Shown: one piece after another, positions 29,085-39,249 of the stretch
Position numbering within the stretch: the first letter of the stretch is position 1
How the letters are laid out: each line of letters opens with the position of its first letter
NCBI GenBank assembly: GCA_905160935.1
Contig: CAJHZI010000477.1
Coordinates: 327,501 to 391,500, forward strand
Direction: 5' to 3'
Source: Enchytraeus crypticus
Lineage: Eukaryota; Annelida; Clitellata; Enchytraeida; Enchytraeidae
DNA length: 64,000 nucleotides
Notes under the pieces: generated by a model
Databases searched by the model: none
The model's input: only the letters and a program-made list of their open reading frames with translations
What the model was told of the DNA's origin: nothing
Position numbers and translations under genes: made by a program

Positions 29085-29195
29085 AACCATTACGCTATTG
29101 AAATTTGAAACACTAAAATAACGATTACGATACTTAGCTTTTGTCAGATTCGGTATAGATAAAAAGTAAACACGCATTATAGTGAAATGATCAAC
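29085..29195 (-). mobile_element. SINE-2 copy, internally deleted
   Basis: CTAACCATTACGCTATTGAAA (A-box end) and AAACACGCATTATAGTG (3' end) remain. Confidence 0.6.
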
Positions 29196-29324
29196 TAGAA
29201 AGATTCTATTTTTTGTATAAATACCTAAAAATTATGTTTTCGGTTGTGTCCCGCTCGGCACCGGTATAGCGGTTTTATATTTAAAAAACGTCTAAATTAA
29301 AATTCTTTCTTACTGTAACATATA

Positions 29325-29640
29325 TAATATATTAGGTCTAATTAGTTTAGAAGATAGACATATCAGAGGGGATTTAATTCATGTGTTTAAAATAATTAAA
29401 GGTTTTGACAACATCAAATGTAAAGAATTTTTCAAATTATCTGATTATGCTAGAACTAGAGGGCATAGATTCAAAATAATAAAGGTTAGATCCAGATTAG
29501 GGATTAGAAGAAATTTTTCAGTCAGAGAGTTGTCAATATAGGGAACGTGTTACCTCAGTATGTAGTACAGGCAGAATCAGTGAATGCTTTCAAAAATAGA
29601 CTAGATAAGTATTGGAAAGAAATACATTAAATTAATAAAT
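29325..29640 (+). mobile_element. CR1/L2-like LINE 3' end
   Basis: The plus strand reads LGLISLEDRHIRGDLIHVFK, IIKGFDNIKCKEFF, ARTRGHRFKIIKVRSRLG and NRLDKYWKE-type sequence with stops. This is the conserved C-terminal tail ('SLexRR-RGDLI-vFKi') common in invertebrate CR1/L2-group reverse transcriptases. The 3' UTR continues to about 29710. Confidence 0.75.
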
Positions 29641-29699
29641 TGTTTGTTTATGTTGTATAGATAGGCAGGCTGATTGGTCTCATACCTTATGAGGGTATT

Positions 29700-30370
29700 T
29701 TGTTTCTAGGTATTCATGTGTGTGGGTAAGGCTTATATGTATATGTGTGCGTAGGTGTGTGTATGTGTGTGCATAAGTGTGTATATCTATGTATGTTTTT
29801 GAATGTATGAGTATATGTATTGTAATGTAGGCCTATATTTTTTCAGATGGTTGATTTGCCTAGAATGTAGTTATATGCATGCATGCATATTTTTTGTCTG
29901 TATGTAGATTGATGTGTGTATGTATAGGTGGGTGTGTATGTGAATGTGATGTATGTATATGTGTATATGTGTTTGTATGAGTATATATGTATGAGTATAT
30001 GTGTGTGTATAATTTGTTTATGTGTATATATGTATGTGTGTATGTATGTATATATGTACGTACATGTATATGTATGTATATGTGTGTATTTGTGTGCATG
30101 TGTGTGTGTATGTGTGTGTATACGGATATAGGGTGTGTATTTGTGTATGTATGTATATGTGTGTATTTGTGTATGTATGTATATGTGTACACTTGCAAGT
30201 GCTCTGAGTGTGTGTTTGTAAATGTGTATGTGCATGTGTGGGCGTGAGTGTGTGCATGTGTGTGTACATGCATGGGTGCATGTATGTGTGTGTGTGTGTG
30301 TTTGTGCATGGTTGTGTACTTGTGATTGGGTTTATGTGTGAGATGCTTGTGTGTGTGGGGTGTGTTGGTG
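29700..30370. repeat. (TG)n/(TGTA)n-rich low-complexity tract
   Basis: Impure GT/GTAT repeats over 650 bp. The ORFs on both strands are His/Thr/Tyr repeats or Cys/Val repeats and are not genes. Confidence 0.95.
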
Positions 30371-30539
30371 AGTGCTTGGTTTTTCTTGTGTTCTTCTTTT
30401 TGAAGCCTATCAGCTTGTCAAGGTTTGTATCTTTTCCTTTACGTCTCTATGTATTAAGGTATGAATTTACGTCTAAAACTGGTGTTACAAGTCTTTGTGA
30501 CTTCCTTATCCAGTATAATTATTGTTAAGTTAAGTTGTT

Positions 30540-31500
30540 AAGTTAAGTTAACTGAAGATGACGATGCGTAGTTTGTTTATCTACGTTAGATATCTATGTG
30601 TACTTCCGGAGGGTTGAAGGAATTTTTTGTTATATTTGCGAAAAAATCCAAGAAAATAAAACTTTTGCAAATCCTAACAAAACAACCTTGCCCCTAATTG
30701 TAACCTAACAACCGGAACTACTATCGCTGTACACTCGAAACCCGTGTCTCAAGTCCACTGTCACATTAATGTGCCTAATAACCGAAAGAAACCAGAAAGT
30801 GTAGGTATTTAGCTGGATAACTTACGTATTTAAGAACTTCTGATATAGTGACCTAACTTTGCAACATTTTATACTTTTAGCTAATTAGTGTATTGAAATT
30901 TAGAATGGTATTGCACTATATTTGTGCAGTTATATGATGCGGTGTTGCACCATATTATGCATGTCGCTTATCTAATGTCACGGTAACTAAGTGCAATGTC
31001 ATCGCAGTCATTAAAGGAATTTTTATGTAACTTTAAATTATAATATTTGCATATTCCGGAAAAATGTCAAGTTCTATATAAAATGTAGAAAAACAGTACT
31101 TATCTTAATTGGAATTGTAAAAAATGCATTTTTCTATCATAATGAAGTGTTAGCTTTTGCAATCATTTGAAGTTTCTTTTCCATCAAGTAGAATAAGACC
31201 TGGGAAGTGAAGTAAACCTTCAAATGATGTAATTTCGTCTAATGGATTTTAAACTGTTTATATATGTATTAAACAACTTTTAAACTGAAATCAAAAGCTC
31301 ACCCGAGCTGCTTTGCGCATGTTTCATTCTCTCGCAGTGCCCTACCTAACAGCAGGTCCATAGAATTAACTCCTACATGCTACAATCATTTCTATTCTCA
31401 GATTTTCTTTTGATCGCTGTATATTTTAGTAATCAATCTAGTATCCTGTGTCCCAGCTTCCCTATAATTTCTTTCTTACTAAGTACGTAGAATTATATAT
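30540..31500. other. No gene seen; region upstream of MBNL coding exon 1
   Basis: AT-rich. Could hold MBNL 5' UTR or promoter sequence, but no exon was recognised. A fragment of the LINE-B terminus (TCTCGCAGTGCC, CAGCAGGTCC) is at 31331-31360. Confidence 0.4.
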
Positions 31501-31554
31501 TTGTACTGAGCAGAGCTTACATTGAAAACAAAGGCAAACCACCCATCACCCAAC

Positions 31555-31851
31555 ATGTACACTAACGGCTCAGCGCAGCAGCAACAACAACAAGCCGGCG
31601 TGACCCAATGGCTCAACTCCAGCATGGCTGCCCAGGAGCCACCTACCCTGGGTCCATCGGCCCCGGGCAGCCAGTGGCTCCCCTCCTCCCAGCGCCCCCC
31701 CAAGGACCCCCACTGGCTGACCCTGGAGGTCTGCAGGGAATATGCGAGGGGGAAGTGTAATAGAAGAGATGAGGACTGTAAGTTTGCTCACCCCCCGCCG
31801 CAGATGGAAGTTCAGAGCGGAAGAGTTACATGCTGCTTCGACTCTTTACAT
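31555..31851 (+). CDS. mbl: MBNL exon 1: N-terminus, ZnF1 and first half of ZnF2
   Basis: 99 codons. [20 protein letters not shown] is followed by a Pro/Ser-rich segment, then [27 protein letters not shown] (ZnF1) and [11 protein letters not shown], the first cysteine of ZnF2. The exon ends between DSLH and QRC, the position of the DSLK/GRC boundary of vertebrate MBNL coding exon 1. The donor CAT followed by GTTGGC is weak. A second Met, at 31624, is possible. Inside the finger, GACTGTAAGTTTG contains a consensus GTAAGT that, if used, would destroy ZnF1. The last 42 bases are tandemly repeated in the intron. Confidence 0.9.
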
Positions 31852-34800
31852 GTTGGCGTTGAATTTACTTCTCTCGTCTGTCTGTCTGTTTCTGTCTGTC
31901 TGTCTCTGTCTGTCTGTCTATGCTTACTTCACTTTGCTTTCTTCAGTTCAGAGTGGAAGAGTTATGTGCTGCTTCGACTCTTTACTTGTAAGCGTTGAAT
32001 TTACTTCCCTCGTCTGTCTCTCTGTTTTTCTGTCTGTCTGTCTCTATATCTCTCTCTATCTCTCTGTCTGTCTGTCTGTCTGTCTATGCTTACTTCACTT
32101 TGCTTTCTTCAGTTCAGAGCAGAAGAGTTACATGCTGCTTCGACTCTTTACATGTAGGCTATGAATTTCCTTCTCTCGTCTGTCCTTCTCTCTCTGTCTG
32201 TCAGTCTGTCTGTCTCTATCTCTCTTGTCTGTCTGTCTCTCTCTCTATGCATACTTCACTTTGCTTTCAGTTCAGAGCGGAAGAGTTACCTGCTGCTTCG
32301 ACTCGTTACATGTAGGCTAAGAATTTCCTTCTCTCGTCTGTCTGTCTCTGTGTCTGTCTGTCTCTGTCTGTCTGTCTATGCTTATTTCACTTTGCTTTCT
32401 TCAGTTCAGAGCGGAGTTCAGTTCAGAGTTGCCTGCTGCTTTGACTCTTTACATGTAGGCTATGAATTTCCTTCTTTCGTCTGTCTGTTTCTGTATCTCT
32501 CTCTTTCTGTCTTATCTGTCTCTCTCCATCTCTATCTCTATGTCTCTCTCTTTCTATGCCTACTTCACTTTGTTTTCTTCAGTTCAATTCAAAATGAGCT
32601 CGGTCAATGTTAATTGAATTTACAGTTATATATACTAAGACAGAATCTAAGACAGAATATTTCTTCTTCTTTTCCACATATGAGTGGGCCTTTAAATCAT
32701 CTAACATTCCTAATCTCGGCCTGCCTCTGCCTCTTTTTTCTTCCATCCTGCCTTCTATGACCTCTTTTAGTAGACTTTTCCCCCTTAGAAAATGTCCTAT
32801 CAAACTCTTCTTCTTATTTATTTTCGATTCATTTTTCTATTTATTTCTATCCTGGCTGGAGCTAGTGGCTAACTTGGTAAGATACTCAACCGCGGATCAG
32901 ATGGTGCGGGGTACAAATCCTGAGCTTGCCCATCACTGAAGTAGCTTTCGAGTGAAGAAACTGACGTTAACCTCAGCTTTTTACTTTTTCCTATTTATTT
33001 TCCTATTTCTTCCTACTTCCTATGTTCTACTTAAGTTCATGTATTTTTTTGCTTGCAGTTTTTTTACTAGTACCTACAATCCTATTGTATTGATATATTT
33101 TTTTGTTGCTGATGTAATCATAATTAGTATTTAATTATAATACAATATTGCATTTACCTCGCAGCAACGCTGTCATCGTGTCGATCCCCCATGTAAATAT
33201 TTCCACCCGCCCGATCATCTCAAAGAGCAGCTAATTTCGTCACCAGGTGGGGTGGGTGGGGGCAGAATGTTGAAGGGGGCTCGCAGTGTCGTCCATCCTG
33301 TCATGGGCTATACCACGTCGCCCGCTACAGCCGGATTGGGGGGGCTGAATTTGGGTTCACCCTCTGGAGCGGGGGGGAATTCCGTGGGGCCTACCGCAGG
33401 CTCCCTTCAGGCCGCCGGGCTGATGCCAGCTGCTGTGCTACCATTTGTAAGTGATTCTCTCCATGTTAGACTGTTCTTCTAGTTTTATGTTTAACTATAA
33501 ATTTACTGCTTTTAAATATAAAAACTATCATATTAAACTGTTTTTATAGTTTTATGTTTAACTATAAATTTGCTGCTTTTAAATATAAAAACTATCATAT
33601 TAAACTGCTTTTATAGTTTTATGTTTAACTATAAATTTGCTGCTTTTAATTTAAAAACTATCTATTTGTGTTGAACTGTTTTTATATTTTTACATTTAAC
33701 TGTAAATTTACTGTTTTTAATTTAGAAACTATCTATCCATGTTAGACTGTTTTTATATTTTTACTTTTAGCGATAAATTTGCTATTTTTAATTTAGAAAC
33801 TATCGATCCATGTTGAACTGTTTTTAAATTTTTATTTTTAACTATAAATTTACTGCTTTTAGTTTAAAAACTATCTGTCCATGTTAAACTGTTTTTATAT
33901 TTTTACATTTAACTATAAATTTACTGCTTTTAATTTAAAAACTTTATGTCCATGTTAACCTGTTTTTAAATGTTTACTTTTAGCTATAAATTTACTGCTT
34001 TTAATTTAAAAACTAGAACTAATTGCGACAGAATTGAGAGGACAATTGTACGGATTACCACTTGTAGTTTCATTGGACTTGACTCTGGTCCATAGTTGCC
34101 AATCTATCTTGACTGCCATGCCTAGTCTTAAAATACTTTATACATAATGTGTCTTTTATATATTCTTATTTTTGAACACTGCTATAGTAAACTAATACTT
34201 TCCAAGTTGCAATAATTAGTCATGTAAGTCCAGTTTTTATGTATTATTATATTTATATCGCATTGAAAAATTTTGTATGGATTACCACTTATAAAACTTC
34301 CTATTAATGTGCCGTTTAATTCCTTTTATGGGGTCGACACGGAGGTGTCTAGATAGGAAATTGAACTTTAATGTCGGCTATTCATCGGCCTGACACTACC
34401 AGGTGTACACGACTAGGTTTTTATGCACCTCTCGGGAGAGAAAGAGAAAATCCAACGTTGCTACGCAGTTTCGAACCCGCAACCTGTCTTTCAAGATAAA
34501 AGATACCACTGTGGGTTGTCAAAATGGGTTCCATAGAATATCTCTGTAAGATTTTGTTAAACTTGTCTCCGGTCTAATACTTTATGCATTACATTATATC
34601 TCATTTATATTTTGTTGCTTCTTGAATTCACCACATTGTTGTCGTCTTTGATATAACAAACTAGAGCCACCAAGTTTCAACTATTAGTAATCTCACTCTT
34701 ATTCTGTATCTCAATTACATCACAATATTGTTGTCGTTGGCGTCTCTCTCTCTCTTTCTCTCTCTCTTGGTTCACTGTCTACTTGCAGGTCCATGGTACA

Positions 34801-36366
34801 TAACGCCTCTACTCGCCTCTGTCTTCCGCTTTCCTCTTCATTTCCACATATGAATAGGTCTTTATCATCTAACATACCTAATCTCAGCCTGCCCTTGCCT
34901 CGTTTTCTTTCCATTCTACCTTCTAAGACCTCTATTTATAGACCTTCACCCCTTAGTGTGAAGGTGTAGTGTGCTATCCAACTTTTCTTCCTATTTTTTA
35001 ATACATTTATCAACAAAAGTGAAATAAATTAATCATCTTATTGTCAGTTGCTAACAATTAATCGTTCTTCTATTTGTGACAGCTGAGCCCCTATGCGGCG
35101 GCCACTGTCGCTCAGAACGCCAACAGCGTGGCCGCATTCAACACTTACCTCAACCTCATGGCGGCTACGGGGGGCGTCGGCCTCCCGTCGGTGTTTGGGG
35201 CTGCTGGAGGGGCGGGGGATGGGATACTGGGGGGGACAGGGGTGGGGACGACCCAGAGCGCTGGGACCCTGGGGTGGATGGTCCCCCAAGTGACTTCTTC
35301 CTACCCTTCCTCGTACGCTAGACCCCCCCGCTCTGATAAGATTGAGGTCTGGTTTTTCAGTTGTTGTCCGGGAGTGATATGTGTTTTGCTTTAGTGCGAT
35401 ATACGTGTCTGTCGTATTTCTGAATCTCTCTTTCTCTGTATCTCTCATAATCTCTCCATCTCCCCCCTTCTCCTCTCTCTCTCTCTCTCTCTTTCTCTCT
35501 TTCTCTCTGTATCTTTCTCAGTCCCTCTCCATCTCCCCCTTCTCTCTCTCTTGTGCTCTGCCTATTTGCAGACCCAAGAAACAATTTCATACTCAGAGTC
35601 TGCTTTCACATTTCATAAAGAGCACTTCATAGATCACTAATTCTGTTAACACTTCCTCAAAGTCTATGCTTTACCCGCCATACCTTTTGTAACCTATAGC
35701 TTGGGGCAACTTATTAACTTGTTAAGCTTGAAATATTGCTTTTCAAGTAGTTTCCCTATGCCATCCACAATATTTGCTTTGTTGTCTCATACGACACAGG
35801 CATTTAACTGCTGGACTATTCTTTAGTGTCCCGGACTCAACGTGGGTATTCTCTATGCGATTAGTTAATTAATAAAAGTATAATTAATAATAATAAAAAA
35901 TTAATTAATAATTTATAATTAATAATGGTATTACTGTTACTGCTACTGTGTAAAAATCATTCTTCAATTAGACTCATTTGTATGTATTTTCACGTGTGAT
36001 GTATAATTTCAATAATTTATTAATTAAATTTAATACTTAATTTACTTACACAAAAATCAGCAGGATTATATATAATTATATGAAATATTATATATATAAA
36101 TTATTATTAATATATTTAATTCAGAAAAACAAAGCTTAGATTTACTGTTAATAAACCTAAATGTGATTTCAGCACCACTCCGTTAATTTTAACATAAAAG
36201 ATTGATTAACTAATGCTGTAACTAATTAATTAATATTTAATTTAATGAATGATTACATTGAGATATTCTTTTATAAAAATTATCAATATTAATGAAATTA
36301 GCGATGTGTCATTTGGGTTCGTTCATGATATCATGCTTGGATGAGGAAATCAATGTTAAACCTGCA

Positions 36367-36401
<35 letters not shown>

Positions 36402-37937
36402 ACCGCAGCGGATTGTAACATGTATTTAACGTGTATTTCGTGTACTGCAACGTGTATTTAATATACTTTCTACAGATAATCCGAGAGTATCAACGTGTAA
36501 TAGCTAATTTCAATTACATAGATCATCATGCCATACATGCCATTATGCTTGGCAACCTACTATATCATAGGTAATCGTATGCGGCATCGTTTCTTACCAT
36601 AGTGTGCTTTGAAGACATAATATTTAAAATCTGATTCACTCTTCGTGATTTGATGTTGTGAAATCGCCCTTCTGGTTAGGAACCAAAAGTTAGCCTAAAT
36701 GTTGATTGACTTATTGAGAAGTCAATAAGTCAAGATAGATATCGTCATGCACTATGACGTATTTTCTGTACTATCGACAGATATGTAGAGAGTATCTAAT
36801 TAATAGATATCATCATGGACTATGACATATAGTTATTATTTTCTATACTCTCCACAGATATGCAGAGAGTATCAGCGAGGAATGTGTTCTCGCGGACCCA
36901 ACGAGTGCCGCTACGCCCACCCGCCCGACGACATGCCTACAGACGCCGACAACTGCGTCACTGTGTGCATGGACTTCCTGAAGGGTCGCTGCACCCGGGA
37001 CGTCTGCCGCTACCTTCACCTGCCCCCCCATCTCCAGTCCCTGCTCAAGTCCTCACCCCCCCACCTCCACGGGGGCTCTGTGGGGTCGTTAGGGGGTCAG
37101 CAGAGATCCAGCCCCACCCAGGTGGGTGGAGTACTAGATTTCATTGGATATTTTAAATGAAGGATTTGACTATAAGTAGAATTTAAGAGAAATTATTTAT
37201 ATACTATCATTCGTGATAGTACTTTAATCTATTATATATTATATTCCGCTGTTATGCACGTAGTTTATTAAATTAAACGGCTCACCCCACCTCATTAGGG
37301 GGCCCGCAGAGATCCAGCCCCACTCAGGTGGGTGGAGTATTAGATTTCATTGGGTGGAGTATTAGATTTTATTGGGTGGAGTGTTAGATTTCATTGGGTG
37401 GACTAGTAGATTTCATTGGGTGTTTATTAGATTTCATTGGATGGAGTATTAGATTTCTTTGGATTTTTTTGCATGATGGCTTTGACTATAAGTTGAAATT
37501 TAATAGAAAAAATTTATATACTATCATTGGTTATAGTACTATATTTAAGGGAAGATGATGATGATGATGATGATTGGTTATAGTACTTTAATCGATTATA
37601 TACTATAATCCGCTGTTATGCTTGTAGTTTATTAAATTAAAACGCAATGCTCTTAGTTCGTTAATAAATTGGTCGATTGATTGATTAATAAATTATTTGA
37701 TCGATTGATTGATTGCAGACTGCCAACAGTCTAACCAGTGCCATGGCAGCACTACAGATTTCACCCGCCGGCGGCTCAACGGCTCTTGGAGCCGGTGGCT
37801 CGTACGGCTCTATGGGAGGCGGCTCACCTAACTATCACCAGACGGCACAGGTTATATCATCACTAACGGCTTCAGCCGCCCTGCAGCAACAGCTGGCTTA
37901 CGCCGGTACTACCCATTTATCCGAACTACTGGCTTAG
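31555..37937 (+). CDS. mbl: Muscleblind-like RNA-binding protein (MBNL/mbl), five exons, 441 codons
   Basis: Join 31555-31851, 33165-33446, 35083-35346, 36858-37121, 37719-37937. Every intron is phase 0. The product has two tandem pairs of CCCH zinc fingers: ZnF1 C60-C68-C75-H79, ZnF2 C94-C102-C109-H113, ZnF3 C283-C291-C298-H302, ZnF4 C318-C326-C331-H335. Spacings are CX7CX6CX3H for fingers 1-3 and CX7CX4CX3H for finger 4. Finger 2 carries the [10 protein letters not shown] form seen in Drosophila mbl rather than the shorter vertebrate form. Muscleblind proteins bind YGCY motifs in pre-mRNA and regulate alternative splicing and RNA localisation in nucleus and cytoplasm. The linker is Gly/Ala-rich. 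An in-frame TGA at 31507 favours ATG 31555 as start. The gene carries tandem duplications at three of its exon edges. Confidence 0.93.
31810..32590 (+). repeat. Tandem array of a half-exon with both splice sites, 5 copies plus remnant
   Basis: Exon-end copies at 31810-31851 (the real exon end), 31947-31987, 32113-32153, 32271-32311 and 32405-32454, with a remnant at about 32582. Each intronic copy is preceded by (TCTG)n pyrimidines and TTCTTCAG (TTTCAG in one) and followed by GTAAGC or GTAGGC. Three copies are exactly 41 nt; the last is 50 nt. Shared core GAAGAGTTA and TGCTGCTTCGACTC. Unit 130-170 bp. Confidence 0.95.
32645..32812 (-). mobile_element. LINE-B 3' fragment
   Basis: The minus strand reads [38 protein letters not shown] and SYVEKK, part of the LINE-B 3' coding end. 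Confidence 0.85.
32855..32980 (+). mobile_element. SINE-1 copy
   Basis: CTGGAGCTAGTGGCTAACTTGG (diverged A box), GGGGTACAAATCCTGAG and core GAGTGAAGAAACTGACGTTA. Confidence 0.88.
33165..33446 (+). CDS. mbl: MBNL exon 2: rest of ZnF2 and Gly/Ala-rich linker
   Basis: 94 codons, phase 0 both ends. The acceptor is TTTACCTCGCAG; the donor is CCATTT followed by the consensus GTAAGT. Peptide [20 protein letters not shown] then EQLISSPGG completes finger 2 (C102, C109, H113) and the HPPxHLKxQL helix of the family. The remainder is low complexity: [45 protein letters not shown]. Strong GC rise over the exon. Confidence 0.92.
33462..34015. repeat. Tandem array, unit about 68-72 bp, 8 copies
   Basis: The unit includes CCATGTTAGACTGTTTTTAT, TTTAACTATAAATTTACTGC and TTTTAATTTAAAAACTATC. 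It starts about 15 bp after the exon 2 donor and is wholly intronic. Confidence 0.9.
34310..34515 (-). mobile_element. tRNA-like SINE (fourth type), single copy
   Basis: Reverse GCAGTTTCGAACCCGCAACC is a good B-box region. An A-box-like stretch and AGTGGTATCTTTTATC lie upstream on the minus strand. No second copy in the window. Confidence 0.5.
34775..34945 (-). mobile_element. LINE-B 3' fragment
   Basis: The minus strand reads [20 protein letters not shown], then [20 protein letters not shown], the LINE-B terminus next to a (CT)n tract. Confidence 0.85.
35083..35346 (+). CDS. mbl: MBNL exon 3: linker
   Basis: 88 codons, phase 0 both ends. The acceptor is TCTATTTGTGACAG; the donor is ATTGAG followed by GTCTGG. 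Peptide [39 protein letters not shown], Gly-rich middle, [34 protein letters not shown] resembles the SAAAFNPYLG stretch of vertebrate MBNL1, and SDKIE-(I)CREYQRG resembles TDRLEVCREYQRG, placing the finger 3 junction at the expected codon. Confidence 0.9.
35461..35830. repeat. (CT)n tract and repeat family E copy
   Basis: CT-rich tract at 35401-35550, then family E landmarks AAAGAGCACTTCATAGA, CATACCTTTTGTAACC and GTCTCATACGACACAGGC. Confidence 0.7.
36306..36402 (+). mobile_element. Shared 3' core fragment with (ATT)n tail
   Basis: ATCATGCTTGGATGAGGAAA followed by TCAATGTTAAACC and a pure ATT run. Confidence 0.7.
36460..36857 (+). repeat. Two decayed copies of the MBNL exon 4 acceptor edge
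   Basis: Copies at 36465-36505 (CTTTCTACAG then ATAATCCGAGAGTATCAAC) and 36760-36797 (CTGTACTATCGACAG then ATATGTAGAGAGTATC) match the real edge at 36845-36875 (CTATACTCTCCACAG then ATATGCAGAGAGTATCAGC). The later two also share upstream AGATATCATCATGGACTATG-type sequence. Confidence 0.85.
36858..37121 (+). CDS. mbl: MBNL exon 4: ZnF3 and ZnF4
   Basis: 88 codons, phase 0 both ends. The acceptor is CTATACTCTCCACAG; the donor is CACCCAG followed by [27 protein letters not shown] forms ZnF3; [19 protein letters not shown] forms ZnF4 with the family's CX4C third spacing. Tail [19 protein letters not shown] and GQQRSSPTQ. All eight zinc ligands are present, so RNA binding by this pair should be intact. 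Both ends of this exon have duplicate copies in the flanking introns. Confidence 0.93.
37300..37645 (+). repeat. Duplicate of MBNL exon 4 3' end plus intron, with internal 22-bp expansion
   Basis: CGCAGAGATCCAGCCCCACT then CAGGTGGGTGGAGTATTAG repeats the exon end and donor. The following intron segment (GGTTATAGTACT, CCGCTGTTATGCTTGTAG, TTATTAAATTAAAACG) repeats 37170-37280. Inside it TGGAGTATTAGATTTCATTGG is expanded about five times. Confidence 0.9.
37719..37937 (+). CDS. mbl: MBNL exon 5: C-terminus
   Basis: 72 codons and a TAG stop at 37935-37937. The acceptor is GATTGATTGCAG. Peptide [72 protein letters not shown]. The Ala/Gln/Ser-rich style fits muscleblind C-termini, which vary strongly by isoform. 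CACAG followed by GTTATATC inside the exon could be an alternative donor. Confidence 0.82.
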   Translation, partial: TANSLTSAMAALQISPAGGSTALGAGGSYGSMGGGSPNYHQTAQVISSLTASAALQQQLAYAGTTHLSELLA

Positions 37938-38440
37938 CTAACTTTAGCTTACTTTAACCAATTCTAATACTAGTTTACTAAAGGAAATGAAGTAAGCTAG
38001 TATTAGAAGTGGTTTTACTTTAACCAATTCTATTATTAGTTTACTTCTATTTGCTGTAATTTACTTTAATTCTAATACTAGTTTACTTCTATTTGCTGTA
38101 ATTTACTTTAATACTAGTTTACTTCTATTTCCTTTAGTTAACTTTAATTCTAATACTAGTTTACTTCTATTTGCTGTAATTTACTTTAATTCTAATACTA
38201 GTTTACTTCTATTTGCTGTAATTTCTTTAATTCTAATACTGGTTTACTTCTATTCGCTTTAGTTAACTTTAATTCTAATACTAGTTTACTTCTATTTGCT
38301 GTAATTTACTTTAACCACTTCTAGTACTAGTTTACTTTAATTTCCCTTAGTTTACTTTAACCACTTCTAATACTAGTTTACTTTAATTTCCCTTAGTTTA
38401 CTTTAACCAATTCTAACACTGGTTTACTAAAGTTTACTTA
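37938..38440 (+). repeat. Tandem array in the MBNL 3' UTR
   Basis: Unit about 45-60 bp with TTCTAATACTAGTTTACTTC and TATTTGCTGTAATTTACTT, about ten copies, starting right after the stop codon. Confidence 0.92.
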
Positions 38441-38615
38441 CACATATGATGATTTCACTGTAATGTTTATTTATATCTTTTGGCGGTGTAAATTGTCTCT
38501 TGAAATTGTTTTGCAATGCTATAGTTTCTTAAAAGCACGATTCAAGCTTTTATGAATTAAAATTGAAAAGAATTTATGTTTAATTGTACAATTCGGCGTG
38601 TGTTACGTGTTGTAG

Positions 38616-38691
38616 GCAATCAATCAACATCTGACTCTCTGGCGATGACTGGTCAACAGTTCTCCGCTGACCTGACGGGTCAACGGTTCTG
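38616..38691 (+). CDS. Possible alternative MBNL terminal exon (tentative)
   Basis: After GTGTTACGTGTTGTAG a short frame reads NQSTSDSLAMTGQQFSADLT then GQRF and a stop. GC content is higher than the flanks. It needs a phase-1 donor upstream, and exon 5 offers only weak ones, so this may be UTR. Confidence 0.22.
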
Positions 38692-38764
38692 ACTGTTGAC
38701 TCGCTGACACCCTGGTGCTGACTCGTCATCGCTGGCGATGTGCTGCCGTCTGTGATGGTGAGAG

Positions 38765-38930
38765 AATATTATTACTATTATTTATTATTAGTATTAGTAT
38801 TATTATTATTTATTACTTCTATTATTATTATTATTAGTAGTAGTAGAAGTTCTATGATTATTATTATTATTATTATTACTATTATTATTATTATTACTAT
38901 TACTATTATTATTATTATTATAATTAAAAT
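38765..38930. repeat. (TTA)n microsatellite
   Basis: ATT/TTA repeats with a TAGTAGTAG interruption. Confidence 0.95.
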
Positions 38931-39249
38931 GCCCTGGGCTGTATAGGGCGGTGAGCTAAAAATAAGATAAAGGAAAGACTCTATTTAATTAAAATAAAGA
39001 TGAAAAAGAAATATTTAAAATAATTCCTCTATGCTCTGGGAGGCCGCATTTGCCAATGTGCCACGAACGCAGACAGCATTAAAACGCAGTAGTGCAATGG
39101 ACAGGTGCTGCCATGGAAGGGCTTTTTCGCATTTCTTCTTATTATTTGTATTATTATTATGATTATTAACAACGAAAACTCATACAGCAGTGTCGTGGCC
39201 GAAATCGGTCATCGAGACAGCTTTACAGAAAGAGTTCAATAATAAACTA

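Noticed and set aside
29843-30309. His/Thr-rich ORFs up to 149 codons
   Set aside because: Low-complexity GT/GTAT repeats read in several frames.
31778-31946. Alternative MBNL exon using the internal GTAAGT at 31778 joined to the copy at 31947
   Set aside because: Phase fits, but it would delete the third Cys and the His of finger 1; kept only as a possible aberrant product.
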